Of a DNA stretch of 35,561 nucleotides, positions 25,195 through 31,371 are shown piece after piece. The stretch is from positions 1 to 35,561 of the forward strand of contig CAYWVS010000028.1 in assembly GCA_964461765.1 (NCBI GenBank). The letters are read 5' to 3'. Made by a program: the position numbers and the translations under genes. Origin of the DNA: JAVVUJ01 sp964461765. Its GTDB lineage: Bacteria > Bacillota > Clostridia > Peptostreptococcales > Anaerovoracaceae. Position 1 is the stretch's first letter. The number at the start of each line of letters is the position of its first letter. The notes under the pieces were generated by a model. It made no database searches. It was not told the DNA's origin and saw only the letters and a program-made list of their open reading frames with translations.

Positions 25195-25809
25195 TCACCT
25201 CCTTGCACGGGTTTCTAAAGCAGAAAAAAGACGCTCTATGGCGTCTTCAAAGTTGTTATCCTCCCTTGTTGTGGAGGATAGGGCATAATAGCGTTTTAAT
25301 TCCTGTAGTTCTTGAATTTCTTGTTGATTGTATGGGGTAGGTGAGGGAATAGGTCTTGCTCGGATGGACATTACCTCTTTGATTTTCGTGTTTTTAGAGA
25401 GACCTTGAAAGAGTGATAGGAACTTTCGCCAATCAAGTTCCCCTTGCGCCTCGATGAGATCAATCCCGTAGTCCATCCAAAAGCTTGAAAAAATGAAATC
25501 CCCGTCCTCGTTAAAATCAAAGAGGCGAGGGCTCGTTGAAGTATTATTTTTTTCGGGAGGAGAAATAAACTCCTTGTAAATCTGCTCAAACAGCGCGCTT
25601 TGCTCTCGGATGGGCAATCGTCTTACCTTTTGCAGATCCGACTCATCTTTTATCAGGATCATTAAAGTGATGTCTAACTTTTCATTTTCTATTAGAGATG
25701 TATCTTTCCACAGATCGTAAAGATGTAGAACCCTATCAAAACTGAGATTCAGAGGGATTTCCATCTCTTTCCATGTAACAGAAGAGGGGAGAGATTCATA
25801 GAGCAGCAT
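25195..25809 (-). CDS. Phage Gp15-like protein (tail assembly)
   Basis: A 204-residue protein matching the Gp15 family of A118-like phages: MLLYESLPSSVTWKEMEIPLNLSFDRVLHLYDLW, FNEDGDFIFSSFWMDYGIDL, LDWRKFLSLFQGLSKNTKI, MSIRARPIPSPTPYNQQEIQELQELKRYY. The WRKFLSLFQGL block with RARPIP is the family hallmark. It starts in the TAATG junction with the preceding chaperone-like gene, and the pair sits immediately before the tape measure, the usual place of the gpG/gpGT chaperones. Here the second protein is made by re-initiation instead of an obvious slippage; I saw no clear slippery heptamer at the junction. Confidence 0.8.
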   Translation of the reverse strand: MLLYESLPSSVTWKEMEIPLNLSFDRVLHLYDLWKDTSLIENEKLDITLMILIKDESDLQKVRRLPIREQSALFEQIYKEFISPPEKNNTSTSPRLFDFNEDGDFIFSSFWMDYGIDLIEAQGELDWRKFLSLFQGLSKNTKIKEVMSIRARPIPSPTPYNQQEIQELQELKRYYALSSTTREDNNFEDAIERLFSALETRARR

Positions 25810-26258
25810 TACCTACCAAACCTCTTTTTCTGCTTGCCCTTATGCATCTCTGCATGTCTCTTTCGATTGCGTTCGGTCTCTGCTTCAATTGCAGGGATAA
25901 CAATTTCCAAGAGGTACGGCTGCATAGCTGTTAGTAGTTCGATGTAATTCTCTTCATAGAATTTAAGGATTTTCTCTGCACCTTCCGAACCAAAAACAAA
26001 ATCTAAAATCCCGATGATTGCCTCACCGTAAGCTGCCTGAAGCTCTTCAAGCTTTTCTATGTCAACAACCTTCTCTTCCGACTGCCTGGATGTGTCAACG
26101 ACCCCCTGCAACTTCTTTTCGGCAATGATTAGCTTATTAAAACGGCGGTTGAACTCCGGGCCCATCCTTAGTAGGTCGGGCACCACTTTAATTTCTTCGC
26201 CGTCTATTTCTATTCCTTCAATAGTGGTTTTCTGTTCTCTGGTTAATTTAAAGGCCAT
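25809..26258 (-). CDS. Tail assembly chaperone-like protein (gpG position)
   Basis: A 149-residue protein that starts MAFKLTREQKTTIEGIEIDGEEIKV and has a helical body (NRRFNKLIIAEKKLQGVVD, EKLEELQAAYGEAIIGILDFVFGSEGAEKILKFYEENY) ending in a very basic tail (ERNRKRHAEMHKGKQKKRFGR). Size, helical content and position between tail tube and tape measure match tail assembly chaperones of Gram-positive siphoviruses. Its stop overlaps the start of the Gp15-like gene (TAATG). It follows a strong terminator, so it is expected at lower levels than the tail tube protein. Confidence 0.75.
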   Translation of the reverse strand: MAFKLTREQKTTIEGIEIDGEEIKVVPDLLRMGPEFNRRFNKLIIAEKKLQGVVDTSRQSEEKVVDIEKLEELQAAYGEAIIGILDFVFGSEGAEKILKFYEENYIELLTAMQPYLLEIVIPAIEAETERNRKRHAEMHKGKQKKRFGR

Positions 26259-26277
26259 AATGATACCTCCTTACACA

Positions 26278-26306
26278 CAAAAAGACAGGGTTGAATACCC
26301 TGTCTA
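26278..26306 (-). terminator. Internal terminator after the tail tube gene
   Basis: Minus strand AGACAGGGT, loop ATTCA, ACCCTGTCT, then T run (arms 26305-26297 and 26291-26283). The stop codon TAG of the tail tube gene is inside the stem. It likely lowers expression of genes downstream, matching the large excess of tube protein needed. Confidence 0.75.
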
Positions 26307-27038
26307 AGATTTAGAAATAACAGTTGCCATTCCGGCTTTTTTACAAGCACTTGTGGAATCAACTTCGGCAATAATGATTGTGTCTCCGGTTACCGCCTCT
26401 ATTTCTGATGTGCCATTCCACGTAGTCCAACCTGTGATAAGTATTTCATCCGCAACCGGCAAGACTACATTAACACCGGTTTTATACTTGTAGATGTTGC
26501 CGACTGTTAGAGTTGGGTTTACATAGATAGCTGTCTTGCCAGACAAAGTCCCGGCTACAGATACCACCGTAAGAGGATCAAGAGCAGGCAAAATCTGAGG
26601 TTTGCCGTTGATATGGATTTCCACAGAGATGTTCTGCACTTTGTTGGCGTCACCGCCGGTGATGTCGGCTTTTGCAATAGTGCAATTACCTTGGATAACT
26701 TTACCATCCTTTCCGGTAATCCTGAATGTGGTTTTTCTTGCCGCTCCAAAGTTAGTACGAACTTCATCCGAGAATATATAGTCCTGCGCAGGGTCGCCAA
26801 TCTTGCGATCTCCGTCCATTTTGAAAGTGAGCTGACCTCCTGTTACCTCCGTGGAGCCGTAACCCTCATCAGAGAGATAGCTCGCTTGGTAAATGACCTC
26901 GTTAAGAGACTGTGAAGCATTACTAAACCCTTCCCCAACACGCGCCCATGTAGGGGTGTCAGCAGCGGGAGTAATGTCGATTTCTAACTTTTGCTGATAA
27001 TTCAGCACCGTTATAATGTTTGATTTGTTGTTAGCCAT
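26304..27038 (-). CDS. Major tail (tube) protein with C-terminal extension
   Basis: A 244-residue tail tube protein. The first ~155 residues are the tube core of A118-like phages (YQQKLEIDITPAADTPTWARVGEGFSNASQSLNEVIYQASYLSDEGYGS, TFRITGKDGKVIQGNCTIAKADITGGDANKVQNISVEIHINGKP). The remaining ~85 residues (LTVVSVAGTLSGKTAIYVNPTL, ...GDTIIIAEVDSTSACKKAG) are a beta-rich extra domain, likely displayed on the tube surface. GAAAGGAATAAATA precedes the ATG. A terminator overlaps its stop codon. Confidence 0.85.
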   Translation of the reverse strand: MANNKSNIITVLNYQQKLEIDITPAADTPTWARVGEGFSNASQSLNEVIYQASYLSDEGYGSTEVTGGQLTFKMDGDRKIGDPAQDYIFSDEVRTNFGAARKTTFRITGKDGKVIQGNCTIAKADITGGDANKVQNISVEIHINGKPQILPALDPLTVVSVAGTLSGKTAIYVNPTLTVGNIYKYKTGVNVVLPVADEILITGWTTWNGTSEIEAVTGDTIIIAEVDSTSACKKAGMATVISKS

Positions 27039-27041
27039 TAT

Positions 27042-27446
27042 TTATTCCTTTCTAATCATAAATTGAATATCAATCACGCATGAGTAAATAAACATGCGTT
27101 TTCCGGTTTCTTCCCGAGCCACAAAAGAGGGGGAAGATTGGCAGAAAGCATTGATCCATTCGTAAGTGTCTGTAGATGGGTATTCCGATATATTTTGCAA
27201 GGCATCACCAATTTGGAAAAGCCAACTAAACGCCTCATTCTGATTTTGTGATTTAGCCAAAAACAGGAGAGGCATAATTTCGAGGTAGCCCCGGTTATAA
27301 TACGCTTTAAGATTATACCCACCTACCATTTGCATTACGACACCGCCATCCGGTTGTAACTGCCCCACGGTAACGGGAGGCAAGGAGGGTAGTGATTTGG
27401 CAATGGTCTCAATAATTTTTCTAAGTAATTCTTCGTTTGGTGTCAA
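27042..27446 (-). CDS. Phage minor capsid protein 3-like (tail terminator)
   Basis: A 134-residue protein in the position of the tail terminator, just before the tail tube gene. It shows NEELLRKIIETIAKSLPSLPPVTVGQL, NLKAYYNRGYLEIMPLLFLAKSQNQ and a C-terminal strand FIYSCVIDIQFMIRKE, similar to minor capsid protein from Gram-positive phage (third gene of the minor capsid 1/2/3 set). Tail terminators stop tube growth and join tail to head. Two-base gap to the gene before, three-base gap to the tail tube gene. Confidence 0.72.
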   Translation of the reverse strand: MTPNEELLRKIIETIAKSLPSLPPVTVGQLQPDGGVVMQMVGGYNLKAYYNRGYLEIMPLLFLAKSQNQNEAFSWLFQIGDALQNISEYPSTDTYEWINAFCQSSPSFVAREETGKRMFIYSCVIDIQFMIRKE

Positions 27447-27448
27447 AC

Positions 27449-27796
27449 CTACACCTCCTCGTTAGTGATTTTTTGCGCGATCTCTTCCCATTGATCCCCA
27501 TATGTGGCTCTTGCCTTGTGCGCCCACATCAGGCTTGCATTTAAATTAACGTCTTTGGATGGTGTACCTGTAAAGTAAACCTTTCGAGCGTAGGGCGTAT
27601 CCCATATAAGCAGCCCTTTTTCGGGCTGAGAGGCAATCATGCTGCTCTTAATGAGTTGCCCTTGATCATGTCTTGCATACTGGTTACTGTCCTGTAATGC
27701 CTGTTCTGAGACGGCTATTTGAGCTTTTTCCGCTGCAGTTTTAATACGTGCCATCACGGCTGCCTTATTAAACTCCACCTTTACATTTGTGGACAT
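27449..27796 (-). CDS. Phage minor capsid protein 2-like (head-tail joining)
   Basis: A 115-residue protein matching the Minor_capsid_2 type: KVEFNKAAVMARIKTAAEKAQIAVSEQALQDSNQYARHDQGQLIKSS, then IWDTPYARKVYFTGTPSKDVN and MWAHKARATYGDQWEEIAQ. The DSNxYxPxDxGxLxxS-like start and WxTPYAR motif are shared with HK97 gp10-like joining proteins. Starts in an overlap with the preceding gene and probably forms part of the head-tail connector. Confidence 0.75.
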   Translation of the reverse strand: MSTNVKVEFNKAAVMARIKTAAEKAQIAVSEQALQDSNQYARHDQGQLIKSSMIASQPEKGLLIWDTPYARKVYFTGTPSKDVNLNASLMWAHKARATYGDQWEEIAQKITNEEV

Positions 27797-28140
27797 TACA
27801 CTAGCCCCACTTCATAGTGGTGTGGTTTAGACCCGTAGGCGTAGAGAGCCTCTACCCACACTACAAGCCGTTCCCTGCCTTCAAAAACGACCAAATCCAG
27901 CTCATTAAAATCTACCGCTTTCGGGCTGCTATTTTGGCAGTCGAAGAAAAGTAAGGAGTTTAATTGACGCTGGATATTATCCTTGGTAGTTACGATCTTG
28001 CTACTAGGCTCAACACGGACATGCGTAAGCTGAACATCCGGAGAGTATATAGGCTGCTGCATGGCGTCAAGCCCTGTGTATTTACGTAAGGTTGCTTGGT
28101 GGATCAATAGGTGTCTTGGAATAGGGCGCATCATACCCAC
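27796..28140 (-). CDS. Phage minor capsid protein 1-like (head closure)
   Basis: A 114-residue protein of the Minor_capsid_1 / head-closure type: RPIPRHLLIHQATLRKYTGLDAMQQPIYSPDVQLTHVRVEPSS, LLFFDCQNSSPKAVDFNELDLVVFEG, and WVEALYAYGSKPHHYEVGLV at the end. This protein sits under the portal and adaptor and closes the head after packaging. It overlaps its neighbours at both ends, as expected for the connector block. Confidence 0.75.
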   Translation of the reverse strand: MGMMRPIPRHLLIHQATLRKYTGLDAMQQPIYSPDVQLTHVRVEPSSKIVTTKDNIQRQLNSLLFFDCQNSSPKAVDFNELDLVVFEGRERLVVWVEALYAYGSKPHHYEVGLV

Positions 28141-28544
28141 CCCCCATACAAATAGGGTTGCCCTACAGTAGTTACTTGGCGGTTTAATAACCCGGTTTGT
28201 TCCAGTAGGGAGATAGCTTTAGCACAAACGGAATTTTGCCCGTCTTTGCCATGGCCGCTGCCATAGTTGGCTGAGAACTTGCCTATTGAAAAGTTGTCAA
28301 CAAGGAATCCATCGTTTGCAAGATTAACGCCGTTAGTGGCGTAATACTCGACCTGAGCGCAAACAGCCTTTTTAATTAGGGTCTGGGTTAGAGTATCAAA
28401 CTTTTCGAAATCATCCGCTGCTTGGTATCTTGTAATGGAGTCAATTGCCTCTGCTGCCCGTGCCTCATACCGGGGGAAGTCGGTCTCGTCAACCGGCTCC
28501 CCAATGTAACGCTGCGTGTAATATGAGTAATCTGCGTATGCCAT
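28131..28544 (-). CDS. Phage head-tail adaptor (connector) protein
   Basis: A 137-residue protein directly after the major capsid gene. It is helical at the start (YADYSYYTQRYIGEPVDETDFPRYEARAAEAIDSITRYQ), then TLTQTLIKKAVCAQVEYYATNGVNL and an SIGKFSANYG segment. The Y-x-x-Y-G-tolerant start, conserved KxAVCAQVEY helix and the SxGxFS motif are typical of gp6/gp15-like adaptors. It makes the first ring under the portal. It overlaps the next gene by ten bases. Confidence 0.75.
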   Translation of the reverse strand: MAYADYSYYTQRYIGEPVDETDFPRYEARAAEAIDSITRYQAADDFEKFDTLTQTLIKKAVCAQVEYYATNGVNLANDGFLVDNFSIGKFSANYGSGHGKDGQNSVCAKAISLLEQTGLLNRQVTTVGQPYLYGGWV

Positions 28545-28554
28545 GTTACCCTCC

Positions 28555-29457
28555 TTAGGCAGCGGTATTTACGTACAACCCGCCGGTTCTTTTGTTGAGG
28601 GCAAATACATCATAGTAATAGGACTCGTAGTAGAGCCATTTACCCTTTGTGTTAGCGGAAGGCGGGGTGATCATTGACGTTTCATAGATAATCGGAGCAA
28701 TCAGGGAGAGAGGTTGGAGCAACATCATGTTAATCTGTTTTGCCCCTGCAGCTTTCACCCAACCCACTGTAAAGTCAAATTTTGTCTGCATTAAGTCTGA
28801 TGGGATCTGCTTAATCATGACGCCGTCCATCCATGCAATGTTGCGAGTGAAATACCCAGTAGTATTGCCCATGTCAATGAACCTCGTGATGCCTGCAGCT
28901 TCTTTTAGGAGCTTGTAAGTCTGCGGAGTTACATAGCACACACGCCCCTCCATAGGTACACGATTTTCCGTCATAATAGCTAAATATTCATCCCATTGGG
29001 TAAGGATGTTTGCAGTAGTTAATACCGTAGTGTCTACATTTCCGGCTGCGGTGGCATATCCGGCAACTTTACTGAGTGCATAAGCATCCATTTCTGGTAT
29101 TTTTTCAAACTGATTAAACGTCCTAGTGGCGTTTGCAATCGTATAAACCATGTTTGTTTGGTCAATGTCCATCGGATCAAGCAGTGTTGGCCACTCACGG
29201 TACATACTCATGTCTTTAGATTCGTACTCCGAATTAAAATTACGAGTAAAAACACCGTCCAAATTATCTCTGTCTACGGCTTTTGCACCGCTTGTGGTCA
29301 TGGACGGAATCTGAATAGAACGACCATTCAGAGGTCTATAGAGCCCATTGTTGGGCGTGGTGTAAATCTCTGACGTATACGACAGATAGGGGTAAGCGTT
29401 GGCTAGCTCTCTGCTATACTCAACTGCATAATTAGTAGGTTGCTGTACAAATGTCAT
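28555..29457 (-). CDS. Phage major capsid protein (A118-like)
   Basis: A 300-residue capsid protein with the pattern of A118-like phages: MTFVQQPTNYAVEYSRELANAYPYLSYTSEIYTTPNNGLYRPLNGRSIQIPSM, YREWPTLLDPMDIDQTNMVYTIANATRTFNQFEKIPEMDAYALSKV, RVCYVTPQTYKLLKEA and NIAWMDGVMIKQIPS. It is not preceded by a protease gene; the scaffold next to it fits protease-free assembly. AGGAGAATGAATT precedes the ATG. Confidence 0.88.
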   Translation of the reverse strand: MTFVQQPTNYAVEYSRELANAYPYLSYTSEIYTTPNNGLYRPLNGRSIQIPSMTTSGAKAVDRDNLDGVFTRNFNSEYESKDMSMYREWPTLLDPMDIDQTNMVYTIANATRTFNQFEKIPEMDAYALSKVAGYATAAGNVDTTVLTTANILTQWDEYLAIMTENRVPMEGRVCYVTPQTYKLLKEAAGITRFIDMGNTTGYFTRNIAWMDGVMIKQIPSDLMQTKFDFTVGWVKAAGAKQINMMLLQPLSLIAPIIYETSMITPPSANTKGKWLYYESYYYDVFALNKRTGGLYVNTAA

Positions 29458-29468
29458 AATTCATTCTC

Positions 29469-29969
29469 CTATTCTTTTTTAGGTACGAACCCCCACACAT
29501 CCCCAAACTTTTTGCCATTATCCCCAGTGGGCATATTCCCGTTAGGAGGGTTTGCAAAAGTGGGCTTGTTTGGCGGTTCAGTTGGTGGTGGACTGTTATC
29601 CACTTCAAAGTATTCTGTGTAGTTTTCTTTTAGCTTTTCAAGTTGTGGGTCTAACTCCTTTTCTCGGTCAATCTTGCCAAGGAGATCATCAAGGAATTTA
29701 TCCTTGACGCCTTTACCTTTCAGCTCCGTTTTGACCTTGAAGCCAGTGTATTCAGCGTGTAGGGCTTTATACTGCTCCGACTCTTCCACCTTAACGGGAG
29801 GGTTTATTTTTGCAGCTTCCAAAGCCTCTTTTGCGGCTGTTTGCTTGATGGTGTCAATGTCCGTTTTAGGAACATAATCTCCCATACTAGTTCCATGCAA
29901 GGTAAATACTTTTTCGATATGTTCGTCAGAGAGCCCCATTTCTTTTAAAGCTTTTCTTGTAAATGCCAT
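29469..29969 (-). CDS. Phage scaffold protein, GP20 type
   Basis: A 166-residue scaffold that matches phage minor structural protein GP20: MAFTRKALKEMGLSDEHIEKVFTLHGTSM, a central coiled coil (KALHAEYTGFKVKTELKGKGVKDKFLDDLLGKIDREKELDPQLEKLKENYTEYF) and a disordered proline/asparagine tail. Scaffold proteins shape the procapsid and leave before packaging. The frame is open to 30056, but ATG 29969 follows GAAAGGAG and matches the family start. A hairpin (ACGGCT/AGCCGT on the minus strand) lies just before the ribosome site. Confidence 0.85.
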   Translation of the reverse strand: MAFTRKALKEMGLSDEHIEKVFTLHGTSMGDYVPKTDIDTIKQTAAKEALEAAKINPPVKVEESEQYKALHAEYTGFKVKTELKGKGVKDKFLDDLLGKIDREKELDPQLEKLKENYTEYFEVDNSPPPTEPPNKPTFANPPNGNMPTGDNGKKFGDVWGFVPKKE

Positions 29970-30066
29970 ATTACTCCTTTCTTTTACGGCTTTGGTGTAG
30001 CCGTCTGCCGTAGTTTTACGCCATCGACGTGGGCGAATTAAGCAGTTTAACGCCATGCTTAGGGCG

Positions 30067-30089
30067 AAAAAATACCGCCTGTTGGCGGT
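30067..30089 (-). terminator. Internal terminator before the scaffold gene
   Basis: Minus strand ACCGCC, loop AACA, GGCGGT, then A and six T residues, four bases after the stop of the preceding gene. About 100 bases of leader with several small stems separate it from the scaffold gene; I saw no convincing promoter there. Confidence 0.7.
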
Positions 30090-30094
30090 TTAGT

Positions 30095-30289
30095 CTATTC
30101 TTTCCAATTTTCAAGTCTCATGCCCAAGACATCTTCATATGTGGACATGGTATGAGACTGAATCACCAGTAATGCCTGTGAGTTGTTGTCAAGCTCCTGA
30201 AATTTATCACTTCTAATATAATCGTTTAGCCTTTTCAGTCTGTTCCTAAGCTCGCCTAATTCTTCTTTTACTCTTTCTTTAGCTGTCAT
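30095..30289 (-). CDS. Small phage protein, crAss001_48-like
   Basis: A 64-residue helical protein: MTAKERVKEELGELRNRLKRLNDYIRSDKFQELDNNSQALLVIQSHTM and STYEDVLGMRLENWKE. The pattern (ERV..E...L...I..L..FI.S..F..L....LL..Q...M..Y..VL..RL..W) matches small proteins annotated as crAss001_48-related that are widespread in phages; function unknown. A strong terminator follows it. Confidence 0.6.
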   Translation of the reverse strand: MTAKERVKEELGELRNRLKRLNDYIRSDKFQELDNNSQALLVIQSHTMSTYEDVLGMRLENWKE

Positions 30290-30306
30290 TTTTTCTTACA
30301 TCCTTT

Positions 30307-30753
30307 CTAATCATCATCATCCATTATGTTGCCGGGTGTCTGCCCAACTGCCCGGGCAAGCTTGTAATTTGCCTCCTTATTGAACCAGTAACGGTACTCT
30401 AATATTTTGTTTTGCACATCTGGGGGCGTGGAAGGGGACGCAGAATCCATCATCCCGGCAACGCTCCTAAATATCTCCATAGCTTTGCGTAGGCTTTCTT
30501 CTACACCTCTTGGCTGTGCCGGTAACACATCCGTTTGAAACATCAATACCGAATCGGCAACGGTAGGCTCGGAATACCCAAGAGAAATGCCAATCTCAGC
30601 AAGGTCATCCACAACCTCTGCGGTGTACTCGTAGTATTCACCTATCTTTTCATGGGTGGGAAACCATTCTTCACCCACAAGGTTCCGATGTAGGGTGGTC
30701 AGATTATTATAGCTAACCTTTAGAAATGCAACTAGCCTTTGAAACTCATTCAT
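30307..30753 (-). CDS. Phage Dps/ferritin-like protein
   Basis: A 148-residue helical protein. The stretch YNNLTTLHRNLVGEEWFPTHEKIGEYYEYTAEVVDDLAEIGISLGYSEPT follows the Dps pattern (LH-x-N-...-G-x-x-F-x-x-x-H-E-x-...-D-x-x-AE-x-x-x-x-LG-x-x-P): both histidines and the D-x-x-AE acid are kept, while the metal-site Asp of the second helix is replaced (HEKIGEY). The second half (EESLRKAMEIFRSVAGMMDSA) could supply the later helices. Dps proteins bind DNA and oxidise iron; in a phage head module it could protect or organise DNA, or be a decoration protein. Starts in an ATGA overlap with the preceding gene. Confidence 0.6.
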   Translation of the reverse strand: MNEFQRLVAFLKVSYNNLTTLHRNLVGEEWFPTHEKIGEYYEYTAEVVDDLAEIGISLGYSEPTVADSVLMFQTDVLPAQPRGVEESLRKAMEIFRSVAGMMDSASPSTPPDVQNKILEYRYWFNKEANYKLARAVGQTPGNIMDDDD

Positions 30754-31079
30754 TGAGCATCGCCCTCACTTTCGACAGAAGGAAGGGTATCACCGCTCGC
30801 ATTAGCTCTTGCGTCTTCAATAGCCTTGATGAGGTCTGCTTTCTTTTCTCGACCGACAAGGCTTAGTCCGTTTTGGGCAGCCATCTCAGCAAGCTGTTTC
30901 ACCGTGAAAAAACTCAGATCGCTTGGATCACCTCCTTGGGTTCCTTCGGGATCGGGAATAGGAGGGTTCTTTAGCATTTCTGCATATTCCTCCGGGGTAA
31001 AGTCCTCCCCACATTTGCAGCAAGTAACAGTGTCGCCAATCCGCTTAAAAAACGGGTTGACCATGTGATTACAAGACAT
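30750..31079 (-). CDS. Zinc-ribbon and SAP-like domain phage protein
   Basis: A 109-residue protein. N-terminal MSCNHMVNPFFKRIGDTVTCCKCGEDFTPEEYAEML has Cys/His pairs (CNH and CCKC) that look like a zinc ribbon. A proline-rich linker follows, and FFTVKQLAEMAAQNGLSLVGREKKADLIKAIEDA matches a SAP/HeH two-helix DNA-binding module. ATG 31079 follows AAAGGAGAAATAAT; the longer frame start at 31124 runs through a terminator hairpin and is rejected. Its place between MuF/immunity and Dps-like genes suggests a head-module DNA-associated role; that is inferred. Confidence 0.65.
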   Translation of the reverse strand: MSCNHMVNPFFKRIGDTVTCCKCGEDFTPEEYAEMLKNPPIPDPEGTQGGDPSDLSFFTVKQLAEMAAQNGLSLVGREKKADLIKAIEDARANASGDTLPSVESEGDAQ

Positions 31080-31103
31080 ATTATTTCTCCTTTCTTTGCA
31101 TAC

Positions 31104-31130
31104 AAAAACACCCTGCATTTGCAAGGTGTT
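31104..31130 (-). terminator. Internal terminator after the immunity-like gene
   Basis: Minus strand AACACC-t-TGC, loop AAAT, GCA-g-GGTGTT, then TTT (arms 31130-31121 and 31116-31107). It lies 20 bases after the 73-residue gene and separates the MuF/immunity pair from the rest of the late operon. Confidence 0.6.
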
Positions 31131-31149
31131 ATGATTAATAACTCAATAA

Positions 31150-31371
31150 CTATATGGTAATAGCGTTACTTATTTGATTTAAGGACATGCCGCCAAGTAA
31201 GGGCGCTTCCATTAATTTGTCAATGTCATCAAACTGTTGACAATCATCGCCGTAGCACAACGATAAATTCGAGTGACTTATTGGCACAATGCTTCCTTGT
31301 CGACCTAAATATTCAAACTCAATATCTTGAGTTAACGAAAGTATCAATGATTTTAAATCGTTTGCATTCAT
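31150..31371 (-). CDS. Small protein coupled to MuF toxin, candidate immunity protein
   Basis: A 73-residue acidic protein: MNANDLKSLILSLTQDIEFEYLGRQGSIVPISHSNLSLCYGD, then QQFDDIDKLMEAPLLGGMSLNQIS. The pattern D-I-E-F-E-Y-x-G-x-x-G-S-I-x-P, S-x-x-Y-G-D, and a final LxxIx helix is, as I recall, shared by small proteins found next to phage MuF/capsid genes and toxin modules. It overlaps the stop of the MuF gene (ATGA), so the pair is translationally coupled, and a terminator follows it. By analogy with polymorphic toxin systems it should neutralise the toxin-like C-terminus of the MuF protein; no structural role is suggested by its size and position. Confidence 0.6.
   Translation of the reverse strand: MNANDLKSLILSLTQDIEFEYLGRQGSIVPISHSNLSLCYGDDCQQFDDIDKLMEAPLLGGMSLNQISNAITI

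Noticed and set aside
23465..25288. Long plus-strand open frames (297 and 283 codons) opposite the tape measure gene
   Set aside because: They are antisense to a clear tape measure protein whose alanine-rich codons leave the opposite strand open; sequence is low-complexity and lacks ribosome sites.
25800..25830. Programmed frameshift between the two tail chaperone-type genes
   Set aside because: The genes meet at TAATG in a way that fits re-initiation, and I saw no clear slippery heptamer.
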